Below are positions 18,526-26,618 of a stretch of 64,000 bases of DNA, in pieces. How positions within the stretch are numbered: the stretch's first letter is position 1; every line of letters begins with the position of its first letter. Source of the DNA: Scybalomonas sp905214925 (lineage in GTDB: Bacteria; Bacillota; Clostridia; Lachnospirales; Lachnospiraceae). Under the pieces are notes generated by a model. That model saw only the letters and a program-made list of their open reading frames with translations, made no database searches and had not been told where the DNA came from. The stretch lies in the NCBI GenBank assembly GCA_905214925.1, contig CAJMOB010000004.1, positions 62,001-126,000 on the forward strand, written 5' to 3'. The position numbers were made by a program, and so were the translations under genes.

Positions 18526-18576
18526 CTACAAATGTATCCGTATGTCTCCCTTCTTTCTTTCTTGTATTTGAATCAT
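18526..18576 (-). CDS. 16-codon upstream ORF in the atp leader
   Basis: Encodes MIQIQERKKGDIRIHL. It has the only good ribosome site in the leader (GAGAGAGGGAAAAGG, about 2-6 nt before ATG) and ends with TAG just 8 bp before the ATG of atpB, in a different frame. It probably loads ribosomes that re-initiate at atpB. A regulatory leader peptide or the remnant of a longer gene is also possible. It is too short for homology. Confidence 0.5.
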   Translation of the reverse strand: MIQIQERKKGDIRIHL

Positions 18577-18637
18577 ACCTTTTCCCTCTCTCTTTTCTCA
18601 TGAAAAGAAAAAATATTAGGTCAATTCCTATCACATT

Positions 18638-18666
18638 GTTTTAGCACTGTTCAATAGTTTTGTCAA
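18638..18666 (-). promoter_or_regulatory. Promoter of the atp operon
   Basis: Consensus -35 TTGACA (18661-18666) and TAAAAC (18638-18643) are separated by 17 bp on the minus strand. Transcription should begin near 18631, giving a leader of about 115 nt before atpB. Confidence 0.65.
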
Positions 18667-18974
18667 CAATAGTTGCTAATACAACTATTCCGTGTGTGCG
18701 CAGAATTCCATTGTATATTTTTTCCTTATTTTATACTTTTTACACATATTGTTTATATATTTTTTATAACTTAACTGGACAAAAAGTATTTTTCTTCCAA
18801 TATTCTCTTACTAAAAATGTAAAGTTTCACAAGGAAATCTTTAAATATTTGTTTATTAATTTTGCTAATTCTCTTCTCTATTTCTTCCTATTATAAAGAA
18901 ATATTTACAATTTGTCATATTGTTTAGTTTGAGTATCAAATTATACGGGAATCAAAGCATCTATTTCTTAAAGA
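18667..18974. other. A+T-rich intergenic stretch between divergent atp and MATE promoters
   Basis: About 300 bp with no convincing gene. Open frames here lack ribosome sites and coding character. It holds A/T runs that could act as UP elements for the two divergent promoters. Confidence 0.6.
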
Positions 18975-19003
18975 TTGACATCAAAAAAAATCCATGTTAC
19001 TAT
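18975..19003 (+). promoter_or_regulatory. Promoter of the MATE leader
   Basis: TTGACA (18975-18980), 17 bp, then TACTAT (18998-19003). The start near 19010 gives a leader of about 185 nt ahead of the MATE gene, with a complete terminator inside it. Confidence 0.75.
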
Positions 19004-19063
19004 CCTTTTGAAACAATTTTTTTAAAGCAATTTTATTAAGAAAAAAGAAGTATTTTAGTTTTT

Positions 19064-19117
19064 GTCATGTGATTTTTCTGTTTCCCCATTCATGTAAACA
19101 GATCACATGACTTTTTT
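19064..19117 (+). terminator. Terminator/attenuator inside the MATE-gene leader
   Basis: GTCATGTGAT pairs with ATCACATGAC (10 bp), an inner CTGTTT/AAACAG stem continues the hairpin, and six T follow. No gene lies between the promoter at 18975 and this terminator, so it is either an attenuator for the MATE gene or the end of a short RNA of about 105 nt. A downstream hairpin (GCGT..TGTAC / GTACA..ACGC, about 19150-19176) sits near the ribosome site. Confidence 0.8.
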
Positions 19118-19194
19118 ATGTTATAAGAAATTGTTTTATATAAAAGAAGCGTCATGTACAAATAGTACACACGCTCAGAAAGGAGTCTTTTTCT

Positions 19195-20556
19195 ATGTCC
19201 AATCATTTTATGAAAACAAAACCTGTTTTTCCTTTACTTATGTCCATGTCGATCCCTATGATGTTCTCAATGCTCATTCAATCTCTTTATAATATTATTG
19301 ATAGCATTTATGTAGCTCAACTTGGACAAACAGCACTTACCGCTGTCTCTATCGCATTCCCTTTACAAAATCTTGTAATCTCTGTAGCCGTTGGTATTGG
19401 AGTCGGTATTACCTCTACAATTTCCATCTATCTTGGTTCAGGACAACAAGAGAAAGCAAATAAAGCAGCGACTCTTGGCATCGCTTGCACGTGTATTCAT
19501 TGTATCGTCTTTTTACTGTTTGGCCTTATCGTTACAAAGCCCTTTTTAAGTCTTTTTACCAATAGCAGTGAAATATTAGCAAACGCTTGTAATTATACTT
19601 ATATTGTGCTTTGTTTTTCTTTTGGTACTTTAATCCAAGTCACCATGGAGAAAATTTTTCAAGCCGTAGGAGCTATGAAAACAACTATGTTTTTGCTTGC
19701 TACCGGATGCATTATTAATATTATATTAGATCCTATTTTTATCTTTGGATGGTTTCAAGTTCCTGCCCTCGGTGTAAAAGGAGCTGCCATCGCTACTATT
19801 ATTGCCCAAATTTGTACGGCTATTCTTTATATTATCGTATATCGAAAGAAAAACTTTGCGGTTATCATTCATCCAAAGTATTTAAAAATAGATCTTACAA
19901 TTATAAAATCCATCTATTCCGTTGGCATCCCTTCCTCTCTTATGATGATTTTGCCATCGATTTTAGTCAGTATCTTAAACAGCATATTAAAACAATTTTC
20001 CGATCTTTATATTAATGTTTTAGGAATTTATTTTAAGCTACAGACCTTTATTTATATGCCTGCCAACGGGATCGTACAAGGAATGCGTCCTATCATTGGA
20101 TATAACTATGGTGCAAAAGACTATAACCGAATGAAAAGTACCATTCGTTATAGCCTTTTATCAGCTGGTATTATTATGCTATTAGGAACACTTCTATCCA
20201 TGATAATTCCTCGTGAAATTTTCATGCTATTTCAATCGGATCCTTCCTTATTATCGGCTGGAAGCACCGCTCTTCGAATTATAAGCCTTGGATTTTTAGT
20301 TTCTACTATTGGCATTATCTTCTCTGGGACTTTTGAAGCCATTGGAAAGGGAAAGGAATCTCTTACCATTTCTTTGCTCCGCCAATTCATTCTTACCATT
20401 CCTCTCAGTCTTATCCTGAGTCGAATTCCATCAATCGGAGTAAACGGTGTTTGGATTTCTTTTCCAATTGGAGAATTATGTGCTTCTATTGTAGCCTACT
20501 TTTTATTAAAAAAACAAGAAAATGGAGCATTATCCCCTTTTTCATTGAAAAAATAA
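19195..20556 (+). CDS. MATE-family multidrug/cation antiporter
   Basis: 453-aa membrane exporter with about 12 predicted segments in two related halves. It has typical MATE features: PMMFSMLIQSLYNIIDSIYVAQLG near the start, AFPLQNLVISVAVGIGVG, and GMRPIIGYNYGAKDYNR in the second half. It expels organic cations or drugs using a proton or sodium gradient. Start ATG 19195 follows AAAGGAG. It is the only gene on its transcript, lying between the attenuator at 19064 and a terminator at 20602. The substrate is not predictable. Confidence 0.9.
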   Translation: MSNHFMKTKPVFPLLMSMSIPMMFSMLIQSLYNIIDSIYVAQLGQTALTAVSIAFPLQNLVISVAVGIGVGITSTISIYLGSGQQEKANKAATLGIACTCIHCIVFLLFGLIVTKPFLSLFTNSSEILANACNYTYIVLCFSFGTLIQVTMEKIFQAVGAMKTTMFLLATGCIINIILDPIFIFGWFQVPALGVKGAAIATIIAQICTAILYIIVYRKKNFAVIIHPKYLKIDLTIIKSIYSVGIPSSLMMILPSILVSILNSILKQFSDLYINVLGIYFKLQTFIYMPANGIVQGMRPIIGYNYGAKDYNRMKSTIRYSLLSAGIIMLLGTLLSMIIPREIFMLFQSDPSLLSAGSTALRIISLGFLVSTIGIIFSGTFEAIGKGKESLTISLLRQFILTIPLSLILSRIPSIGVNGVWISFPIGELCASIVAYFLLKKQENGALSPFSLKK

Positions 20557-20601
20557 CATTCTCTCACTCCCTTTAATTAAAACATTCTTACTGATACTAC
20601 T

Positions 20602-20635
20602 AAAAAGACACTTCTTTATTGAAGTGTCTTTTTAT
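20602..20635. terminator. Bidirectional terminator after the MATE gene
   Basis: AAAAAGACACTTC and GAAGTGTCTTTTT form a 13-bp stem with a 6-nt loop and T-runs on both strands. It separates the plus-strand MATE gene from the convergent gene ending at 20707. Confidence 0.9.
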
Positions 20636-20706
20636 CAAAATATCTAATTTTACTGTGATAATAAAATAAGTTCTAAGTCATCAGGAACATTAAGTGCTCT
20701 TTTTAT

Positions 20707-21912
20707 CTAACGTATCTTATAATCGTCATCCATTTCTATTACCGATGGCGACATATAGATGTTAGGACCAAAATCATAAATATCCACTTCTCCCCTTCTC
20801 TTATTCACTTCTCTTTGTAACTGACTTTCTTTCATTAATTTTTTTATCACTTCTTCTCCACGTCCCTGCTTTACATCGAGATCATAGATAGCTTGTCTCA
20901 TCCAATCATAAGAAGTAATTCTTGTTTTGTAAACCCAATTAACCTTTTCTTCACTTTCTCTTTTAATTCCAACTTTTTCTGGAAACGTAATATCGTAGTT
21001 CTTTAGCTCTGCGCATATTTCTGGAAGAAGCTTTATAAACTCTATAGAAAGATTTTTATCTTTAAATTCTTCTAACAATCTGTCATATAGTGTATGATAA
21101 GGTTGTTCCATATTTTCTTTTATTAATTCAAATACATAATCCACCTTATTTTCTATTTCTTTTTTTGTATAGGGATATGGTTCATATCTTTTTTTATTTT
21201 GTAATACACATATGTATTGTTGATATCTTTGTAACTTAAAATACTTATCAAGTGGAATATCTTCTTCTACTTTTCTCATATAGCTTTTTATTTTTTTACT
21301 TAAATTTTTACACCCTATATTATTGATGGTTACATTACCATACTGAACATCGCCAATCACTTTTCCACCTTCACACCAGATCCAGTAAAACCGCTTTTTC
21401 CCTAAATGCAATTTCAACTCACTTTTTACTGCATCCCACATGCTCTCTTCATATATTTTTCCAGTAATCCCATCTCCCGTATGCTCTAATACATCACTAA
21501 TGTACACATCGAATCCATAAGTTTCTCCGTCAATTTCTACATCTAAAGTTTCCACTCTTGGATAACTTGGATCGAATACATCAAATATAGTCTCCATTGT
21601 TGTAGCTAAAAAAGAAAAGACAGCACGGTTTACCGCTAACTCCATATTTTCTCCCCATCCAACTGAAAAAGTAGAAATTGGCTCTTGAAACATTTCATGC
21701 TCAATTCGATAGTAAATATAAATGGTACTATTGCCTTCATTATCCACCTCTTGTACATTCCTTACCGCTATCGTAAGATTCCATCTTGGAACTACAATCG
21801 TCTTATCAACGATCTTATTTCTTTCTGTTAAATTTTCATGAAGTTGATTTAAAACTCTCCAAATTAAGATATCTTGTGTGTTTGCTTTAATGTGTTGATT
21901 GAAATCTCCCAT
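20707..21912 (-). CDS. Hypothetical protein, 401 aa
   Basis: I do not recognise the family with confidence; it resembles DUF6348-type proteins in tone, but that is a guess. No signal peptide or membrane segment is visible. The N-terminal half (about 1-170) looks like a beta-rich domain (VVPRWNLTIAVRNVQEVDNEG, IYIYYRIEHEMF, VETLDVEIDGETYGFDVYIS). The C-terminal half is charged and helical with many Lys/Glu and Tyr. The start is preceded by AGAGGTA and the length is well supported by coding bias. It stands alone between two terminators, with its own promoter at 22059-22088. Confidence 0.75.
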   Translation of the reverse strand: MGDFNQHIKANTQDILIWRVLNQLHENLTERNKIVDKTIVVPRWNLTIAVRNVQEVDNEGNSTIYIYYRIEHEMFQEPISTFSVGWGENMELAVNRAVFSFLATTMETIFDVFDPSYPRVETLDVEIDGETYGFDVYISDVLEHTGDGITGKIYEESMWDAVKSELKLHLGKKRFYWIWCEGGKVIGDVQYGNVTINNIGCKNLSKKIKSYMRKVEEDIPLDKYFKLQRYQQYICVLQNKKRYEPYPYTKKEIENKVDYVFELIKENMEQPYHTLYDRLLEEFKDKNLSIEFIKLLPEICAELKNYDITFPEKVGIKRESEEKVNWVYKTRITSYDWMRQAIYDLDVKQGRGEEVIKKLMKESQLQREVNKRRGEVDIYDFGPNIYMSPSVIEMDDDYKIR

Positions 21913-22004
21913 GGTAAATACCTCTCATTTATTATGTAGTATTATCTTTGTATGATTTATCATTCTATATGATATTTGTTTTATCTACAAAGTTATCTGT
22001 TTTA

Positions 22005-22088
22005 AAAATGTATATTCCTACTCACACCTGCAAAAGTAGGATACATTTTTATACTTAAACTATATCATATATTAACTTATAATACCAA
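22005..22088 (-). promoter_or_regulatory. Promoter with 5'-terminal hairpin ahead of the 401-aa gene
   Basis: TTGGTA (22083-22088), 18 bp, TATAGT (22059-22064) on the minus strand. A terminator-like hairpin starts at once: AAAATGTAT + CCTACT paired with AGTAGG + ATACATTTT (about 22005-22051), with T-rich flanks on both strands. It may terminate the upstream transporter gene, attenuate this one, or both. Confidence 0.5.
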
Positions 22089-22167
22089 AAAAAGTGGGAA
22101 TTTTTTTATCATTACTTCTTTTATTTTTATTTTTTGGATTTTTTTCTATTATTTTTATACTATTTCG

Positions 22168-22779
22168 TCATAATTCGACAGACATTTTTACTCGTATTTT
22201 TGGCAAGTTAATATTCTTCAAATAACATAACATACGAATTACAAAGGTAAATATCCAAGAAACAATGACTGCTACCCCTGTTCCCCAAATATTACATAAG
22301 TAAATAAAAACAAGTCCCCCTACCACTGCTGCCACTGCATAAATATCATAGCAGAAAATAGCTGGCTTTCGATTTACCATAATATCGCGAATCATTCCTC
22401 CTCCTACACCAGTTACACAAGCAGCAAATAAAATTACCATTTTATTTTGTCCTTGCTCCATCATTGTAGAAGCTGCAGAAATGGCAAATGCCGCAAGACC
22501 GATAGCATCAATAATTACAAAAACTATTTTATTTAATATGTTTTTTCGAAGAAAAATAGCTAGACTACCACCGATAAAAATGACGCCCCATGTCCATTGA
22601 CTTGTAAAAAAGATTGGCAATCCTTGATTTAAAATGGCATCTCTTAAAATTCCTCCTCCCATAGCTGTAATTGCTGCCATTACATAGATTCCAAATAAAT
22701 CAAATTTTTCCTCCATAGCTACTACTGCACCAGAAATGGCAAATGCGAATACTCCAATTGCTTCTAAAATATTCATCAT
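22168..22779 (-). CDS. PF03458-type (UPF0126/TRIC-like) membrane transporter, probable glycine transporter
   Basis: 203-aa membrane protein with seven predicted segments made of two repeats, each with a Gly-rich GGG(I/M)(L/I)RD motif (AMGGGILRDAILN and GVGGGMIRDIMVN). The Pfam family is now annotated as a glycine transporter. The sequence supports this strongly: a tandem glycine riboswitch with terminator lies directly upstream (22834-23040). Whether it imports or exports glycine is not shown. Expression should respond to intracellular glycine. It is monocistronic. Confidence 0.88.
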   Translation of the reverse strand: MMNILEAIGVFAFAISGAVVAMEEKFDLFGIYVMAAITAMGGGILRDAILNQGLPIFFTSQWTWGVIFIGGSLAIFLRKNILNKIVFVIIDAIGLAAFAISAASTMMEQGQNKMVILFAACVTGVGGGMIRDIMVNRKPAIFCYDIYAVAAVVGGLVFIYLCNIWGTGVAVIVSWIFTFVIRMLCYLKNINLPKIRVKMSVEL

Positions 22780-22833
22780 ATCCTACCTTTCTACTTTAAA
22801 ATTTTATAAAATACACTGGAAAAACAAACAAAA

Positions 22834-22872
22834 AGAGGTGTGATTATAGAGTATCCCTATAATCACACCTCT
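22834..22872 (-). terminator. Riboswitch-linked terminator
   Basis: AGAGGTGTGATTATAG and CTATAATCACACCTCT form a 16-bp perfect stem with a 7-nt loop followed by TTTTTGTTTG. It is the expression platform of the glycine riboswitch, 55 bp before the transporter ATG. Confidence 0.9.
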
Positions 22873-23040
22873 GTATTGGTACCTGAAAGATTCTCGGCCT
22901 TGCCGATTGCTTCTTGGGTGCTATGCTTTCCAGAGTTTTGTCAAGATTCGGTCCTTTTACCTGAGAGTTTTTGTGTGTTCCCTGTTTCCCCTTCGGTGCT
23001 GTATGTTCCAGTCTCTCCCAAATCCATCTTCCAAATTCTT
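22866..23040 (-). promoter_or_regulatory. Tandem glycine riboswitch
   Basis: Read on the minus strand, two glycine aptamers occur in series. The first has GGGAGAGAC, GCACCGAAGGGG and CTCTCAGGTAAAAGGAC. The second has ACTCTGGAAAGC, GCACCCAAGAAGC and TTTCAGGTACC. These are the conserved glycine-aptamer elements. The second aptamer's 3' end overlaps the terminator stem, so glycine binding can choose between terminator and read-through. Confidence 0.92.
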
Positions 23041-23058
23041 ATGTATTTTCCTCCGTTT

Positions 23059-23087
23059 AGTATAGCAATGGTTTTTAAAAAAAACAA
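23059..23087 (-). promoter_or_regulatory. Promoter of the glycine-riboswitch/transporter unit
   Basis: TTGTTT (23082-23087), 17 bp, TATACT (23059-23064). The start falls near 23052, just upstream of the first aptamer. Confidence 0.7.
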
Positions 23088-23118
23088 GCCTCTTTTTACT
23101 TCGCTTATTGCCTCCTTG

Positions 23119-23373
23119 TTAGTAAGAATTATCAACTATAAAACTTAATAATCGTTCTACATCTTCCTCGTTTTCAAAAGTCAATTGAATTTTTTCTATT
23201 ATTCCAATTGGCAACTGCCATAATAACTGACATTGCATGAAATAATTTTTTCTTAAGTCTTGTAATCCCTTATAGCTCTTTACATAAATAGCCCCTTTAC
23301 ATTCATCTACTTCTTGAAAAAAGGAAATGGGATCTAAAATATGATACAATAATAATGTTGTCTTTTCTTCCAT
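23119..23373 (-). CDS. Small hypothetical protein, possibly HPr-like fold
   Basis: 84 aa behind a strong GGAGG site. It is the last gene after the AGCS symporter and the RpiR regulator, in the same direction. The pattern (IYVKSYKGLQDL in the middle and a C-terminal FENEEDVERLLSFI) loosely recalls HPr-like domains (AKSxxxxLxL and xxEExAlxxl), but the phospho-acceptor His is absent, so this is only a fold-level guess. The spacer upstream can pair CCTGT..TTGTT with AACAA..ACAGG over the ribosome site, which could hide it. Confidence 0.55.
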   Translation of the reverse strand: MEEKTTLLLYHILDPISFFQEVDECKGAIYVKSYKGLQDLRKNYFMQCQLLWQLPIGIIEKIQLTFENEEDVERLLSFIVDNSY

Positions 23374-23460
23374 AAAAAAACCTCCTGTCGCTTGTTATAT
23401 TCAACATAAAACAAAGTATGTTACACAACAAGTAACAGGACGTTACATCTTTTTTATTCC

Positions 23461-24210
23461 TCATTTTCTTTGGGAATTTTCCTCTTCCTCCATTAATCTT
23501 CTAGCCAATACTTCAATAATAAAAATAACTGGCACTTGAGAGGTAATATCATAATAATCCTCTATCATCTTTTTTTTCAAATGATAGGAAATATTCCAAT
23601 CGGCCATTTTAACAATGGTAGAATTTTTCTGATTCGTAATGCTAAGCACTTTACACTTATGCTTTTGAAAGCGATGTAAAAGCTCTATTACCCCTTCTGA
23701 TTCTCCTGAAACAGATAAGGCTACAATTACCGTTTCCTCTAAAACATCATGGAACACTGGATAATAAATATCTTCAATACTAAAGGAAATTTTTCCAAAG
23801 TTAGAAAAATATCTCGCCCCATATTTTCCAAGGTTTCCAGAAGTTCCAACACCAATAAAAATCACCTTTTGAGCAGGCTTTAATAAGTCCACTGCCTTTT
23901 GAATTTCTCGCTCAAATGCATCAGTATTTACCCCTTGAAAATAGTGTAAAATCTCAGCTAAGTCATTTTTCGGTTTTACTTCTACTTCTTTTTGAATATA
24001 CCTTTTAAACTTCTCCTGAAACTCTTTATAACCTTCACAATCCAATTTATGACAAAATCTCAAAATGGACGTTGTTGACACATGAACTTGATTTGCTAAC
24101 TGCCTAATAGTTAAGTAAATAATCGTTTCTTTTTTGGCTAGCACATATTGATAAATTTTAATTTCCATTTCATTCAATCTTTGAATCTGTTCATATGTAA
24201 ACAACTCCAT
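23461..24210 (-). CDS. RpiR/MurR-type regulator (HTH + SIS)
   Basis: 249-aa transcription factor. The N-terminal HTH_6 domain (about 1-75) has TIRQLANQVHVSTTSILRFC. The SIS sugar-phosphate-binding domain follows, with VIFIGVGTSGNLGKYGARYF and VIVALSVSGESEGVIELL. It lies 55 bp after the AGCS symporter gene and is probably cotranscribed from the glycine-riboswitch promoter. RpiR proteins usually sense sugar phosphates, so pairing with an amino-acid symporter is notable. Its targets are unknown. Confidence 0.88.
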   Translation of the reverse strand: MELFTYEQIQRLNEMEIKIYQYVLAKKETIIYLTIRQLANQVHVSTTSILRFCHKLDCEGYKEFQEKFKRYIQKEVEVKPKNDLAEILHYFQGVNTDAFEREIQKAVDLLKPAQKVIFIGVGTSGNLGKYGARYFSNFGKISFSIEDIYYPVFHDVLEETVIVALSVSGESEGVIELLHRFQKHKCKVLSITNQKNSTIVKMADWNISYHLKKKMIEDYYDITSQVPVIFIIEVLARRLMEEEENSQRK

Positions 24211-24265
24211 ACTTTCTCCTTCTGTACTATGTCAATTCATAGTGTACCATAATTATTATTTCATC

Positions 24266-25633
24266 TTATTCTTTTTTTCTATTATAAGTCTTATAAATTT
24301 TTGTGACAACCCCACTTAAAACTAAAAGTGCTAAAACGTTTGGTATTACCATAAGTCCATTAAAAAAATCGGATAATGTCCAAACAAAATTAACCTTTAA
24401 CGTAGAACCAACAATGATAAAGAGCAATACAATGATAGAATAAATACGGCTTGCCTTTTTCCCAAATAAATATTCTACATTAATTTTTCCAAAGAAATGC
24501 CAACCGAGAATCGTTGAAAATGCAAAAAATAAAAGACAAATGGCTACAAAAATGTCACCAAAATTTTTAAAGCTGCTCATAAAAGCTACTTGTGCCAACG
24601 CTGTTCCATCTTTTCCAGATTCTAGCGCTCCCGTTGTTAAAATGGAAAACACTGTTAAGTTTAGTACGACAAAAGTATCGATAAATACACTGACCATAGC
24701 AACTAACCCTTGTTTATGAGGGTTTTCTGCACAAGCTCTTGCATGTGCGTGTGGAGTAGAACCCATACCTGCTTCATTGGAAAAAAGCCCTCTTGCTACA
24801 CCATATCGAATTGCGGAACGCACGGTAATCCCTGCTCCTGCTCCAAGCATAGCTTTTGGTTGAAAGGCACATACAAAAATCATTTTAAAAGCAGTTGGTA
24901 TAGCTGATGCATGCATAAAAATTACAATTAAACTTCCACAAATATAAATAGCAGCCATACAAGGAACAAATTTTTCTACAACAGATGCTAATCGCTCCGT
25001 TCCACCGATAAAAATAATACCCGCCACTACTGCAACACAAATTCCAATCACAATCGATGGAATTTCAATATTTCGATTGGCAAACACTTCTTGAAATGCA
25101 GAGCCGATGGAATTGGACTGCACCATATTTCCCATAAAACCTAGTGCCAATATAATAAAAATGGCAAATGCTCCTGATAAGATCTTTCCAAAAGTTCCTT
25201 TAAATGCAGCTTGGATATAATACACAGGTCCTCCTGTCACTTCACCTTCTACAGTAGTTTTAAATTTTTGTGCCAGAGTTGCCTCGGAATAGATCGTGGC
25301 CATTCCAAAGAATGCACTTAACCACATCCAAAAAATAGCCCCTGGACCACCACCAATTAAAGCAGTTGCTGCCCCTGTTAAGTTACCAGTTCCAACTTGT
25401 GCTGCAATGGCAGTTGCCAGCGCTTGGAATGGGGACATCTCCCCTTCTTTCTTTTTATAATCTTTTAAATGAATATTACCAAAGACTAATTTCATGCCTT
25501 CGCCTAACTTACGCACTTGGATAAATTTCAACCGAATAGTAAAATAGATTCCTGTACCACATAATAGCACAAGGAGCACTGAGTTCCATAATAGATCATT
25601 GATTTTTGTTACTAGACTTAATACTGTTTCCAT
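24266..25633 (-). CDS. Sodium:alanine/glycine symporter (AGCS family)
   Basis: 455-aa transporter with about ten membrane segments. AGCS hallmarks include AQVGTGNLTGAATALIGGGPGAIFW near the N-terminal third and LFSNEAGMGSTPHAHA in the middle. It imports glycine and/or alanine with Na+. The single glycine riboswitch upstream indicates that glycine is the regulating solute. It heads a probable operon with the RpiR gene and the 84-aa gene. The 240 bp between its start and the riboswitch terminator hold a copy of the dispersed repeat. Confidence 0.93.
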   Translation of the reverse strand: METVLSLVTKINDLLWNSVLLVLLCGTGIYFTIRLKFIQVRKLGEGMKLVFGNIHLKDYKKKEGEMSPFQALATAIAAQVGTGNLTGAATALIGGGPGAIFWMWLSAFFGMATIYSEATLAQKFKTTVEGEVTGGPVYYIQAAFKGTFGKILSGAFAIFIILALGFMGNMVQSNSIGSAFQEVFANRNIEIPSIVIGICVAVVAGIIFIGGTERLASVVEKFVPCMAAIYICGSLIVIFMHASAIPTAFKMIFVCAFQPKAMLGAGAGITVRSAIRYGVARGLFSNEAGMGSTPHAHARACAENPHKQGLVAMVSVFIDTFVVLNLTVFSILTTGALESGKDGTALAQVAFMSSFKNFGDIFVAICLLFFAFSTILGWHFFGKINVEYLFGKKASRIYSIIVLLFIIVGSTLKVNFVWTLSDFFNGLMVIPNVLALLVLSGVVTKIYKTYNRKKE

Positions 25634-25757
25634 ACTTATTCTTCCTCTCTAAATTTGATTATTTTGATCCGCAATGCTTAAATCGCTCAGAAGAATTAAT
25701 TGGAATTCCTTTTCATCGATATATTTTCTCCTCTTTACATTCTAATTATTGCGAACA

Positions 25758-25867
25758 AACGATGAGCAAACACACAGTGTGAGTTTCTCACGTTCGTGGG
25801 CGGCGTCAAACCATGAACAACATACGTTACGAGTTTCTCATGTTAACTTGACTTATACCTACCACGC
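25758..25867 (+). repeat. Dispersed intergenic repeat, copy A
   Basis: Contains the core hairpin (TGAGCAAACAC / GAGTTTCTCA), the block CGTGGGCGGCGTCAA (25795-25809, identical in copy B), and a right end ACTTGACTTATACC..CCACGCAAA shared with the end at 47810-47840. It is placed between the glycine-riboswitch terminator and the AGCS start, so it forms part of the full-length leader. Confidence 0.75.
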
Positions 25868-26037
25868 AAAAAGAGCTGATATTCATCAGCCCTCTAAAGA
25901 GTAGAACATTTGCATTTTTTTGATATGCCCTGTCCTTTTGCCTGAGAGATTAACAAAAGAATGTAAGTCTGACATCCCTTTGCCGTACACCTTCGGCGCT
26001 TCTTTTATGAAGACTCTCCAGAGTGTCTATTTCCTTT
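25866..26037 (-). promoter_or_regulatory. Singlet glycine riboswitch with terminator
   Basis: Minus-strand elements ACTCTGGAGAG, GCGCCGAAGGTG and ATCTCTCAGGCAAAAGGAC define one complete glycine aptamer (about 25919-26037). Only one aptamer is visible, unlike the tandem version at 22866. A terminator follows at 25868-25895 (AGGGCTGAT / ATCAGCTCT, one G-U pair, then TTTTT). It controls the AGCS operon by premature termination. Confidence 0.9.
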
Positions 26038-26050
26038 CATAGACTTCTTT

Positions 26051-26079
26051 ACTTTAACACGGCAAAGGGAACTTTGCAA
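26051..26079 (-). promoter_or_regulatory. Promoter of the AGCS riboswitch leader
   Basis: TTGCAA (26074-26079), 17 bp, TAAAGT (26051-26056), with the start near 26044, immediately before the aptamer. Confidence 0.7.
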
Positions 26080-26209
26080 GCAGAATTTGTAATTTTATAC
26101 CATTCCCCTTAATATTTACAATCAATATCGATATTGTTTGGTAATTTTATGAATTTTTCCATAAAGACATTTCATGTCCATTTTTGTACCATATAGACAC
26201 GATTTCTAC

Positions 26210-26596
26210 TTACCATAAAATACTAGCAATTTTTAGTTTTCCATTTTGCTCCACTAAAATCATCTGATTAGTGCCATATTCCACAACTTTTCCCTCATTA
26301 TTTGTATATTTTTTTTCATAACGACTTGCTACTAAATATCCATTTTCCGTTTCAATTTTTTCATATTCTATCTGTTTTTCTATAAATCCATTGATAAAAA
26401 ATTCTTTATTATTTTTCAAAAGATTTTCAAACTGTCTTACATATTGAATGGGGGTTTGCTTCTCAAACTTCCCGTCATTTTCCTCTAATAGACTAGCATT
26501 TTCTAAGAAAAGCGATAAAAAATCGTTTTCTTTAAATTCCTCTATTTCTCTAAAAGAAATTGTATTGTAAAAATGTGTTAAAAATTGTTCTACCAT
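26210..26596 (-). CDS. Small NTF2/SnoaL-like protein
   Basis: 128 aa using ATG 26594-26596, which has a GGAAAGGAAAG site. The upstream ATG at 26635 lacks one and would overlap the preceding gene. The pattern MVEQFLTHFYNTI..., a central ENLLKNNKEFFINGFIEKQI and a C-terminal beta hairpin (QMILVEQNGKLKIASI) fit the cone-like NTF2 fold used by small binding proteins and isomerases. No catalytic residues can be assigned. It lies 22 bp after the MerR-methyltransferase gene, so the two are probably cotranscribed. Confidence 0.6.
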   Translation of the reverse strand: MVEQFLTHFYNTISFREIEEFKENDFLSLFLENASLLEENDGKFEKQTPIQYVRQFENLLKNNKEFFINGFIEKQIEYEKIETENGYLVASRYEKKYTNNEGKVVEYGTNQMILVEQNGKLKIASILW

Positions 26597-26618
26597 ATTA
26601 CTTTCCTTTCCACCGTTA

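Noticed and set aside
17867..18634. GTG at 18632-18634 as the atpB start
   Set aside because: It coincides with the predicted transcription start, has no ribosome site and gives a non-homologous basic N-terminus.
18660..19292. Plus-strand frames of 78 and 61 codons between atpB and the MATE gene
   Set aside because: No ribosome sites; they cross promoter and terminator signals, and the second overlaps the MATE start in another frame.
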